Shown here piece by piece: positions 1 to 4,760 of a stretch of 42,442 bases of DNA. How positions within the stretch are numbered: position 1 is the first letter of the stretch; every line of letters begins with the position of its first letter. Origin of the DNA: a virus. The stretch covers positions 1 through 42,442 of the IMG/VR virus record IMGVR_UViG_3300009609_000033, one strand, 5' to 3'. The notes beneath the pieces are model-generated. The model saw only the letters and a list, made by a program, of their open reading frames with translations, was not told where the DNA came from and did no database searches. Made by a program: the position numbers and the translations under genes.

Positions 1-111
1 ACCGTAACCGTCACCGGAACCGTAACCGTAACCGGAACCGGAACCGTAGCCGTAACCGTCACCGGAACCGTAGCCGTAACCGTCACCGGAACCGGAATCT
101 ATGTTTTCCAT
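1..111 (-). CDS. [S/Y/D]-G repeat micro-gene 4, 5' part (runs off the window edge)
   Basis: The start ATG lies at 111, preceded by TAAAGG about 10 nt upstream. Translation begins MENIDSGSGDGYG and continues as a strict alternation of Gly with Ser, Tyr or Asp up to position 1 without a stop. The continuation is almost certainly the piece at 42306-42442, which ends in TAA in the hexamer phase expected after joining the ends over their shared 8-mer. The joined protein would be roughly 80 residues of pure dipeptide repeat. The function is unknown. Such Gly-rich low-complexity chains may be disordered or adhesive, but that is inference. Confidence 0.6.
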   Translation of the reverse strand, partial: MENIDSGSGDGYGYGSGDGYGYGSGSGYGYGSGDGYG

Positions 112-128
112 ATAGGAACCTTTATTTT

Positions 129-416
129 TTAACCGGAACCGGAACTGGAACCGGAACCGGAACCGGAACCGGAACCGGAACCGTAACCGGAATCGTCACC
201 GTAACCGTAACCGGAACCGTCACCGGAACCGTAACCGGAACCGTAACCGTAACCGTAACCGGAACCGTAACCGGAACCGTAACCGGAACCGGAACCGGAA
301 CCGTAACCGTAACCGTAACCGTCACCGTCACCGTAACCGTAACCGGAACCGTCACCGTAACCGTAACCGTAACCGTAACCGGAATCGTCATCGGAACCGG
401 AATCTATGTTTTCCAT
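129..416 (-). CDS. [S/Y/D]-G repeat micro-gene 3 (95 aa)
   Basis: The protein starts MENIDSGSDDDSG and is otherwise a dipeptide repeat of Gly with Tyr, Ser or Asp, ending in a serine-rich SGSGSSSGSG. Codons are almost invariant: GGT for Gly, TAC for Tyr, TCC for Ser and GAC for Asp. The start ATG at 416 has AAAGG about 10 nt upstream, inside the linker shared by all copies. The downstream TAA at 129 is 15 nt before the next copy's ATG, so the genes are head-to-tail. There are no hydrophobic residues after the MENID cap, so no folded core is expected. Confidence 0.55.
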   Translation of the reverse strand: MENIDSGSDDDSGYGYGYGYGDGSGYGYGDGDGYGYGYGSGSGSGYGSGYGSGYGYGYGSGYGSGDGSGYGYGDDSGYGSGSGSGSGSGSSSGSG

Positions 417-433
417 ATAGGAACCTTTATTTT

Positions 434-475
434 TTAACCGGAACCGTCACCGTAACCGGAATCTATGTTTTCCAT
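434..475 (-). CDS. [S/Y/D]-G repeat micro-gene 2 (13 aa)
   Basis: This is a very short copy, MENIDSGYGDGSG then TAA, with the same ATG context and AAAGG as its 95-residue neighbour. It contains only four hexamer units, so it looks like a contracted (or seed) member of the same array. Whether the peptide accumulates is unknown. The initiation context is identical to that of the longer copies. Confidence 0.45.
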   Translation of the reverse strand: MENIDSGYGDGSG

Positions 476-492
476 ATAGGAACCTTTATTTT

Positions 493-708
493 TTAACCGT
501 AACCGTAACCGTCACCGGAACCGGAACCGTAACCGTAACCGGAACCGGAACCGGAATCGTCATCGGAACCGGAATCGGAATCGTAACCGTCATCGTAACC
601 GTAACCATAACCGGAACCGTCACCGTAACCGTAACCGGAACCGGAACCGTCACCGGAACCGTCACCGGAACCGGAACCGGAACCGGAACCGTAATCTATG
701 CTTTCCAC
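493..708 (-). CDS. [S/Y/D]-G repeat micro-gene 1 (71 aa, GTG start inside the DUF6948-like gene)
   Basis: Translation from GTG at 708 gives MESIDYGSGSG, then Gly alternating mainly with Ser, Tyr or Asp, with an Asp-rich patch in the middle. The start lies inside the last codons of the DUF6948-like gene (stop TAG at 696-698), in the minus-one frame. Its initiation sequence (GTGGAAAGCATAGAT) is homologous to the ATGGAAAACATAGAT of the other copies, so this junction looks like the ancestor of the array. Translational coupling is the simplest reading. A frameshift fusion to the upstream gene is the alternative. Confidence 0.5.
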   Translation of the reverse strand: MESIDYGSGSGSGSGDGSGDGSGSGYGYGDGSGYGYGYDDGYDSDSGSDDDSGSGSGYGYGSGSGDGYGYG

Positions 709-977
709 ACTGGCACCTCATTAATAGATTTTTCAGCTTGAGGAGTTATTTTAATAATTTCAATAACTCCCAATAGAACTATTTCGTCAACTGGGCAGGG
801 GAATTTGCATTCATTAGGTTTGCTAGTGCCTTCCATTGCTAATTGAGAAAGAGAAGCGGCACCCGCCCAATACCAAATTCGCCTAGCGTGTAGTAGTTCT
901 ATTTCATTACCGACCCTAGATTTGATAACACCGACAAAAACACCGGCATTTTGTGTTCTAATTAAGTGCATTTCCAT
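696..977 (-). CDS. DUF6948-like phage protein (93 aa)
   Basis: The sequence starts MEMHLIRTQNAGVFVG and contains RRIWYWAGAASLSQLA and a C-terminal VPVWKA. From memory this resembles the small phage family DUF6948, several members of which carry Gly-rich [S/Y/D]-G tails. No function is established for the family. Here the protein ends with TAG and the Gly-rich part is a separate overlapping frame. GAAGGG upstream of the ATG is a plausible ribosome site. The gene heads the repeat-gene string and lies downstream of a long non-coding leader. The family call rests on pattern recognition only. Confidence 0.6.
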   Translation of the reverse strand: MEMHLIRTQNAGVFVGVIKSRVGNEIELLHARRIWYWAGAASLSQLAMEGTSKPNECKFPCPVDEIVLLGVIEIIKITPQAEKSINEVPVWKA

Positions 978-1071
978 AGTTTTTTACCCTTCTTTGTGAA
1001 ATTATTTATTTAATTACCTAATTTAACAGAAAATTAAGTAATTAAATAAAGGTACGTACTTGATAAGTTAA

Positions 1072-1099
1072 TAAATAAATCTAAAATTAGTAGTGTCAA
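1072..1099 (-). promoter_or_regulatory. Tentative leftward promoter for the DUF6948-like and repeat genes
   Basis: The minus strand carries a perfect TTGACA (1094-1099). The -10 region is poor: TATTTA after 16 bp. The -35 lies inside the loop of the 11-bp inverted repeat 1075-1085/1112-1122, which could be an operator. The perfect -35 and the correct position upstream of the gene are the only support. Confidence 0.3.
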
Positions 1100-1145
1100 G
1101 TCAATGCCAACTTTAGATTTATGTTTGGTCAATCCGAACCGAAAC

Positions 1146-1194
1146 TGTAGCAATACCGGACAAACTTACTGTAAGTGTGTCCGGGAGTGCTACA
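1146..1194. other. Three-step perfect hairpin
   Basis: Nested stems are TGTAGCA/TGCTACA (1146-1152/1188-1194), CCGGACA/TGTCCGG (1156-1162/1178-1184) and ACTTA/TAAGT (1164-1168/1172-1176), with tiny symmetric internal loops and a 3-nt apical loop. Nineteen paired positions without a mismatch are far beyond chance for one spot. AACTGTA (1143-1149) can alternatively pair with TACAGTT (1212-1218), so a two-state fold is possible. Confidence 0.65.
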
Positions 1195-1557
1195 AAGTTG
1201 TGTCAGATCGGTACAGTTAGTGGTCAAGGTCTTATAATAACAGTATTGGCAATAGTAAAAAGGGGTAAATACTACTCTAACTTCTAATACCTATACTTTC
1301 TTCTTATCTATACTTATAAAAGGAAAAAATAGTAGAAGAAAAGCTATAAGCAACAATAGGGAAATCCCGGTTAGGGTTAGTGGTTTTGGTTCGCCCCCGA
1401 CGGGGCGAATCTGAGAACCGCACCAGACGGCCTAGGGAACGACACAGTTTACTTGAGACAAGTTTTTATAGCCAAATCGTCTGTTTACCCCAAAACTGGC
1501 TTTGTTACAAAACATGGGCCTCTAAATCGTTTTACGTATCGTTTTTTTGTTGGTAGG

Positions 1558-1617
1558 AAAAATTTCACTTCATTTGGGACGAAGGCCCTTTTCATTTTGA
1601 ATTGAAGTGAAATTTTT
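1558..1617. terminator. Bidirectional terminator-like hairpin
   Basis: A perfect 14-bp stem, AAAAATTTCACTTC / GAAGTGAAATTTTT (1558-1571/1604-1617), has A-runs and T-runs at its outer ends. It acts as an intrinsic terminator candidate in both directions. On the plus strand it is followed by GTTTTGTTT. On the minus strand it spans the stop codon (1592) of the 105-residue gene. The loop holds a smaller GGG/CCC pairing. Confidence 0.55.
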
Positions 1618-1909
1618 GTTTTGTTTGGTATTTAGTACCGTTTTTTATGAGCCATTCATCGGCCCATACAGAATTACTGAAGAACCTACGATACGTTTTT
1701 TCTTGAATGAAATTCCCTTCTCTATGTGGTGTTAATTTTTTTCTTATGTTGTCTGGCATTGCTGTTGGAATCCACCACTCCGGTATATTCTCTTTCAGAC
1801 TGTTACTGTGTACTCCAGTGTATTCCTTCATAAATTTAATGTATGAAGGAACTAACATAGCAGACATTTTTTGTCTGCTATGTCTAGGAAAATTGTTTGG
1901 TCTTTTCAT
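1592..1909 (-). CDS. Small basic protein coupled to a membrane peptide (105 aa)
   Basis: The protein was not recognised. The chosen start is the ATG at 1909 (MKRPNNFPRHSRQK...), which overlaps the TGA of the 26-residue peptide as ATGA. A longer frame would need a TTG start without a good ribosome site. The protein is rich in Lys and Arg, with several Trp near the middle (IPEWWIP) and end (SVWADEWLIK). Two perfect hairpins fall inside the coding DNA: 1823-1832/1842-1851 (10 bp) and 1855-1866/1872-1883 (12 bp, T5 loop). They may affect message stability. A terminator-like stem covers the stop. Confidence 0.45.
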   Translation of the reverse strand: MKRPNNFPRHSRQKMSAMLVPSYIKFMKEYTGVHSNSLKENIPEWWIPTAMPDNIRKKLTPHREGNFIQEKTYRRFFSNSVWADEWLIKNGTKYQTKQKFHFNSK

Positions 1910-1986
1910 CCCCAAAGGCTCCATACTAGGAATAAAATTATAAAGAATAAAATTACTCCTAGGTATTCCAATAATTGTTTTATCAT
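1906..1986 (-). CDS. 26-residue single-span membrane peptide
   Basis: The ATG at 1986 is preceded by AAAAAAGGG about 9 nt away. The peptide has a short polar head (MIKQLLEYLG) and a continuous hydrophobic stretch (VILFFIILFLVW) ending SLWG. Such tiny one-span peptides occur as phage lysis or accessory factors and as type I toxin peptides; either is only a guess. Its TGA overlaps the ATG of the next gene, so the two are translated together. The ribosome site lies inside the left arm of the 19-bp inverted repeat (1995-2013). Confidence 0.5.
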   Translation of the reverse strand: MIKQLLEYLGVILFFIILFLVWSLWG

Positions 1987-1994
1987 TGCACAAC

Positions 1995-2608
1995 CCTTTT
2001 TTAGATTCCCTCAAGTGTCCACACTGTCACATTACGCCACCTTTACGCTTGTGGCATTTTCTTCCTTGAGGGATTTGCGTAGTTGCTTTGGAACGAAAGT
2101 ATCCCGTCCCTCTATCTTGCGGAATTCTTTTGTGATGGTCTTGCGGTTGGGTAGCAATCCCAATAACGCATAGGCACCACGAATGAAGCTATACTTGTCG
2201 ATGCCCAATGCTATCCATCCTGGTTCACTAGGGATATTTAGTCCCTTGCCAGTACCATTGTCAATCATTAGAGCGAATTCGGCAATCATCTTGACAATTG
2301 CTCCGTCAGAGACGGTTGCAAGATAATTGACGAATCCTTCAAATGTCAAGTCGATTTTGTCCGACTTGTCGTCAAGGTATGCTTGTGCAAAACCTTGAAA
2401 CAATTTGAATGCACCAATTGCACTTTTATCATTCGAGACTCGGTTTACCAAGTCATAGAATGTTTCAGTGAATGCTTGTTGTGCATCTTGACCGTTGATT
2501 CCGATGTTTTCGGATAGGTCATATTCCTGGAATGCCAGTTTGATTTCAGTTTGTACCATGCTCATTTAGATTCTCCTTACCAAAATTGGTGAGGGAATCT
2601 AAAAAAGG
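1995..2608. repeat. Perfect 19-bp inverted repeat flanking one gene
   Basis: The sequence TGAGGGAATCTAAAAAAGG lies on the plus strand at 2590-2608 and on the minus strand at 1995-2013. The two arms bracket exactly the 177-residue gene (2032-2565). The match stops sharply on both sides. The left copy also supplies the ribosome site of the 26-residue peptide. It could be a duplicated leader, paired regulator sites, ends of a small mobile unit, or the borders of an invertible segment. No recombinase is seen in the window. Confidence 0.8.
2032..2565 (-). CDS. Unrecognised phage protein (177 aa)
   Basis: The start ATG at 2565 has a strong AAGGAG 7 nt upstream. The protein is soluble and mostly helical-looking (MSMVQTEIKLAFQEYDLSEN...). 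It has an acidic N-terminal half, a Gly/Pro turn region (NGTGKGLNIPSEPGW) and a basic C-terminal tail (KQLRKSLKEENATSVKVA). No motif was recognised. A leftward promoter candidate lies about 100 bp upstream inside the folded region, and a perfect 19-bp inverted repeat surrounds the gene. Codon use looks less A/T-biased than in the rightward operon. Confidence 0.75.
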   Translation of the reverse strand: MSMVQTEIKLAFQEYDLSENIGINGQDAQQAFTETFYDLVNRVSNDKSAIGAFKLFQGFAQAYLDDKSDKIDLTFEGFVNYLATVSDGAIVKMIAEFALMIDNGTGKGLNIPSEPGWIALGIDKYSFIRGAYALLGLLPNRKTITKEFRKIEGRDTFVPKQLRKSLKEENATSVKVA

Positions 2609-2618
2609 ATTATGTTTG

Positions 2619-3190
2619 TCCTAGCCTATGATCGGAGACTGTCATTCGATTTATACTGGCGGACAGTATAATTTTTTAATACAGCTAGTACAATCTAGGA
2701 ACTGTCAGAACCTTGACAGTCTTCGATCATAGGCTATGACTAGGAATTATAGCTAGACTTTCTATTTCGCACCATTACCATACACTCAATAGAGTGTATT
2801 GTAGTGCTAAGTCTTATCATCTAGCTTAGGGGTACACCCTCAGATTAACAGCATAAACCTACTGTTAATCCTATAATCGCGTCACTAATGTAGTGACTAG
2901 GCTACTGAATACACTCAGCTTTACGCACGCGATTACTGGCTATTCGTATGCTATCGTTCTGTGCGGGACGGGTAGCCAACCCACCATTCCATTTCTGGAA
3001 ACCGCGATAGCAATTGATAGAATAGCAAAGCCTATACCAGTAATAATTGCTCTAATTTTTGTTCTAATTTTGGTAAAAACTGGGTAATATTGCCCAATGT
3101 AGGGACTATTACCCAATTTTGGTATGACATTTTGTCTGGTACGACAATGTCGTAGCGACAAATTGCTTGGGTAATATTCCCCAATGTGGG
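2619..3190. ncRNA. Large multi-helix structured RNA candidate (about 570 nt)
   Basis: There is no gene here, but there is a dense series of perfect stems: 2622-2644/2714-2736 (23 bp, one G.U if read on plus); 2652-2658/2664-2670; 2755-2760/2809-2814; 2769-2772/2804-2807; 2780-2787/2792-2799; 2843-2851/2862-2870; 2874-2882/2927-2935; 2881-2887/2891-2897; nested 2932-2939/3037-3044, 2940-2944/3021-3025 and 2949-2956/3005-3012; 3081-3088/3108-3115; 3131-3136/3157-3162 with 3140-3145/3149-3154. Size and complexity recall the giant phage RNAs GOLLD and ROOL; homology is untested. The only outer wobble favours the plus strand, but the 3080/3116 mismatch favours minus. A cluster of protein-binding palindromes is the alternative. 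Confidence 0.55.
2665..2693 (-). promoter_or_regulatory. Leftward sigma70-type promoter candidate
   Basis: On the minus strand TTGTAC (2688-2693) and TATACT (2665-2670) are separated by exactly 17 bp. A transcript would start near 2658 and reach the AAGGAG of the 177-residue gene after about 80 nt. The promoter lies inside the loop of the 23-bp inverted repeat 2622-2644/2714-2736, so a regulator binding both arms, or folding of an antisense RNA, could control it. Confidence 0.45.
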
Positions 3191-3237
3191 TTAAAGCGGT
3201 ACGTTATACAATTTCACTAAGATTATTCCATTTTTAC

Positions 3238-3266
3238 TTGACATTGAGCCTCCGATGATGTATACT
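3238..3266 (+). promoter_or_regulatory. Strong rightward promoter of the structural operon
   Basis: TTGACA (3238-3243) and TATACT (3261-3266) are separated by 17 bp, nearly the sigma70 consensus. Transcription would start near 3273 and run through a roughly 380-nt leader into the rightward gene block at 3.7-26.3 kb. No other comparably good rightward promoter was noticed in the window. Confidence 0.75.
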
Positions 3267-3272
3267 TTAATA

Positions 3273-3651
3273 GAGGTTTGTTGTGTCAGTATTGGGACAG
3301 TTAAGGATTGCAGTATTAGTTGAATTGAATTTTAATTTTAATCTTTGTTGTTTGAAGCATAGCTTCAATAAACCTTTTAGAGTAATACTCTAATTTAGGT
3401 CATGGGGGAGATATTGCTTCAATTTTTTGCGCATTTTTTCAAGTCTGACTTGATTCAATTTTTAATTGACTTTTTAACGTGAAACTGTAAGCGACCTAGG
3501 ACGGGTGAAGCACGGCTTTCAGTTTAGAAGTAAGGCTGTAGTGTTGCAGTGAGACTTCCAAAATGTGATTGTGACTTGAGACTCCCAGATTTTGGCGGGG
3601 AAGAACCCCAACACAATAAGGTCAATAGAAATTTTGAATAAAAATATTTTT
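3273..3651 (+). promoter_or_regulatory. Structured 5' leader of the rightward operon
   Basis: No gene is seen. The leader has small perfect hairpins: TTGAAGC-ATA-GCTTCAA (3352-3368), the palindrome 3377-3393 (TTAGAGTA-A-TACTCTAA), the palindrome 3439-3453 (TCAAGTC-T-GACTTGA), CCAAAAT/ATTTTGG (3558-3564/3589-3595) and GGGG-AAGAA-CCCC (3597-3609). The palindromes near the start could also be operators. Confidence 0.5.
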
Positions 3652-3731
3652 ATGAAAATAAGGTCAATAGAAATTTTGAATAAAAATATTTTTATGAAAA
3701 TAAGGCCAATAGAAATTTTGAATAAAAAATT
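3616..3731 (+). repeat. 42-bp tandem repeat, two full copies and a third diverging copy
   Basis: The unit beginning ATAAGGTCAATAGAAATTTT starts at 3616, 3658 and 3700, an exact 42-bp spacing. The third copy has GGCC for GGTC and is shortened so that its tail becomes the start region of the next gene: ATGAATAAAAATATTTTTA resembles the repeat's own TTGAATAAAAATATTTTTA. Each unit carries AATAAGG, a possible ribosome site. Being 14 codons long, the repeat keeps one frame open. Confidence 0.85.
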
Positions 3732-3735
3732 ATGA
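3652..3735 (+). CDS. 27-residue leader peptide made of the 42-bp repeat
   Basis: From the ATG at 3652 the repeat reads MKIRSIEILNKNIF, then MKIRPIEILNKKL, then TGA, which overlaps the ATG of the secreted-protein gene (ATGA). The downstream ATG has no ribosome site of its own nearby, so coupled translation through this leader is plausible. The leader itself also lacks an obvious ribosome site, so confidence is modest. Confidence 0.3.
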   Translation: MKIRSIEILNKNIFMKIRPIEILNKKL

Positions 3736-4214
3736 ATAAAAATATTTTTAATTTAGGTTTAAGTTTATTTTTATTACAAATAAATTGTTTCTTTCCAGTT
3801 AATGGTGCTAGAATGGGAGGTTGGGAAGGAGACCCAAAGGTAGAGATTGAAAAAAAAGGAGCCGATTGGTCTTTTTCTTCTGGTACTAATTTTGGTGGTG
3901 AAGCAGAAGTAGTTGGTAATGCTGATGGTTCTTATGCTTTTAAAGTTAAAAAATTTAGTAGTAACGCTGGTGATGTAACTAAAGAACAAGGTGATCGTGC
4001 ATTGAATGCTGGTTTAGTAGAAATGCATAAAATTCAAAGTGAAAGAGAAACTCACTTTTGGAATTTTGCAGAAAGGGTTGCTGAAGTAGCTCTTCCAATT
4101 TTATTGGCCCCAAAACCAATCCCTCCAGGCAATAATAATAATAACAATGGTGGTGAACCTGCATGGTTAAAGTGGATTATGTTGAATCTACCTGGTCCAC
4201 CACCACCGCAATAG
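3732..4214 (+). CDS. Predicted exported protein (160 aa)
   Basis: The N-terminus is a signal peptide: basic MNKN, hydrophobic LGLSLFLLQINCFFPV, then a likely cleavage near NGA at residue 26. The mature part is Gly-rich and mixed (a GGWEGD region), with a helical middle (residues 95-120). It has an Asn tract (six N in a row) and a proline-rich end (GPPPPQ). No enzyme motif was recognised. It is the first gene of the rightward operon, followed by other small envelope-type genes, so a role in the host envelope or lysis is possible. The start codon lies within diverged 42-bp repeat sequence. Confidence 0.65.
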   Translation: MNKNIFNLGLSLFLLQINCFFPVNGARMGGWEGDPKVEIEKKGADWSFSSGTNFGGEAEVVGNADGSYAFKVKKFSSNAGDVTKEQGDRALNAGLVEMHKIQSERETHFWNFAERVAEVALPILLAPKPIPPGNNNNNNGGEPAWLKWIMLNLPGPPPPQ

Positions 4215-4241
4215 GCGGATAAATTCTTGAAAGGGGATTTA

Positions 4242-4760
4242 ATGAGTTGGAGTAATTTAACTAAGGATAGTGGTGCTGCTGTAATTGGATCGCCGATAGG
4301 AGGTGAAGCTCCTTTTCTTGTTGGACCTGTTGATTATAGTTTAGGTAATTTTACTGTCCCTCTGCAATCAAATAATAACCCTAGTACTATTGGTATGTGT
4401 TTGGCATTTATTCAAGGTGACTTAGGTTCTACTAGTCCCTTTGCTTCTTTAACCAGTATGCCAGAATGTTTAGCTGTTCCTGGTATTAAGAAGTTATCGG
4501 TACCGGTGGGTCCGGGTGAAATTTATGCTTTTAATGATCCTGTGGTTGGATATGTTGCTGATGCCCCCATTCACTGGGTAGCTGCAACTTTTACCGACCC
4601 GAATGATGTTGGTGGCTTTTTTGCTCCACAAAACTTTGGTCGACCCCAGCCGGAGATGTTTAGGGCACCCCAGCAGCAGTACTCCCAGCCCCAGCAGGGA
4701 GGTCAGTATCGGTCACAGACCCAGCCCCAGCAGTATCGGCAACCCTATAGGGCACGCTAA
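4242..4760 (+). CDS. Unrecognised protein with Gln-rich tail (172 aa)
   Basis: The start was taken at ATG 4242 (MSWSNLTKDSG), preceded by AAAGGGG 7 nt upstream; an in-frame TTG at 4227 is less likely. Residues 1-130 look like a compact beta-rich domain (GEAPFLVGPVDYSLGNFTVPL..., PVGPGEIYAFND). The last 40 residues are a low-complexity Gln/Pro/Arg tail (QQQYSQPQQGGQYRSQ). It could be a virion decoration protein or a secreted factor; no family was recognised. The stop overlaps the next ATG (TAATG). Confidence 0.65.
   Translation: MSWSNLTKDSGAAVIGSPIGGEAPFLVGPVDYSLGNFTVPLQSNNNPSTIGMCLAFIQGDLGSTSPFASLTSMPECLAVPGIKKLSVPVGPGEIYAFNDPVVGYVADAPIHWVAATFTDPNDVGGFFAPQNFGRPQPEMFRAPQQQYSQPQQGGQYRSQTQPQQYRQPYRAR

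Larger units (their letters stand above)
1..697. repeat. Degenerate hexanucleotide repeat array (left contig end)
   Basis: The array is tandem 6-bp units, on the plus strand CCGTAA, CCGGAA and CCGTCA in irregular order, with rare variants (TCGTCA, CCATAA, TAGCCG phase). It is interrupted by three copies of a linker (around 97-135, 400-437 and 460-497). The linker holds, on the minus strand, a stop TAA, an AAAGG, and the start ATGGAAAACATAGAT. The same array continues at the right contig end (42306-42442). The repeats are read as coding on the minus strand. The assembly has probably been broken, and possibly collapsed, here, so the true copy number may be larger. Confidence 0.9.
978..1591. promoter_or_regulatory. 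614-bp non-coding region with strong inverted repeats
   Basis: No convincing gene is seen here. It holds several perfect stems: 1011-1017/1038-1044 with 1019-1024/1031-1036; 1075-1085/1112-1122 (11 bp); a three-step hairpin at 1146-1194; and 1390-1397/1402-1409, an 8-bp GC-rich stem with loop CGAC. On the minus strand this is the leader of the DUF6948-like gene. On the plus strand, TTGGCA (1245-1250) with AATACT 16 bp on could be a weak promoter. Which strand is transcribed is not settled. Confidence 0.6.

Noticed and set aside
122-391. Plus-strand open frame of alternating Thr-Val/Pro-Val across the hexamer array
   Set aside because: It is the mirror frame of the minus-strand repeats. It has no ribosome site, and its length follows from the 6-bp periodicity.
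1-697. CRISPR array or telomere-like repeat
   Set aside because: There is no repeat-spacer alternation. The unit is a degenerate coding hexamer with gene starts between blocks, and it does not resemble known linear-end repeats. No telomere resolvase is visible.
693-712. Programmed -1 frameshift fusing the DUF6948-like protein to its repeat tail
   Set aside because: There is no convincing slippery heptamer before the stop, while a GTG start in the right context is present. Coupling is the simpler reading, so fusion is kept only as an alternative.
1592-2014. Longer 140-codon version of the basic protein starting at TTG 2014
   Set aside because: It would need a TTG inside the 19-bp repeat without a suitable ribosome site, while the ATGA coupling at 1909 explains initiation better.
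2893-3087. Plus-strand open frame of 64 codons in the structured region
   Set aside because: It overlaps several perfect stems, has no ribosome site, and the translation has no protein-like pattern. The overlapping minus-strand frame at 2940-3161 fails for the same reasons.
2619-3620. CsrB/RsmZ-like sponge RNA for the CsrA-like protein
   Set aside because: GGA triplets are not obviously enriched, and only one hairpin (2652-2670) clearly presents GGA in its loop, unlike CsrB-type RNAs with many such loops.
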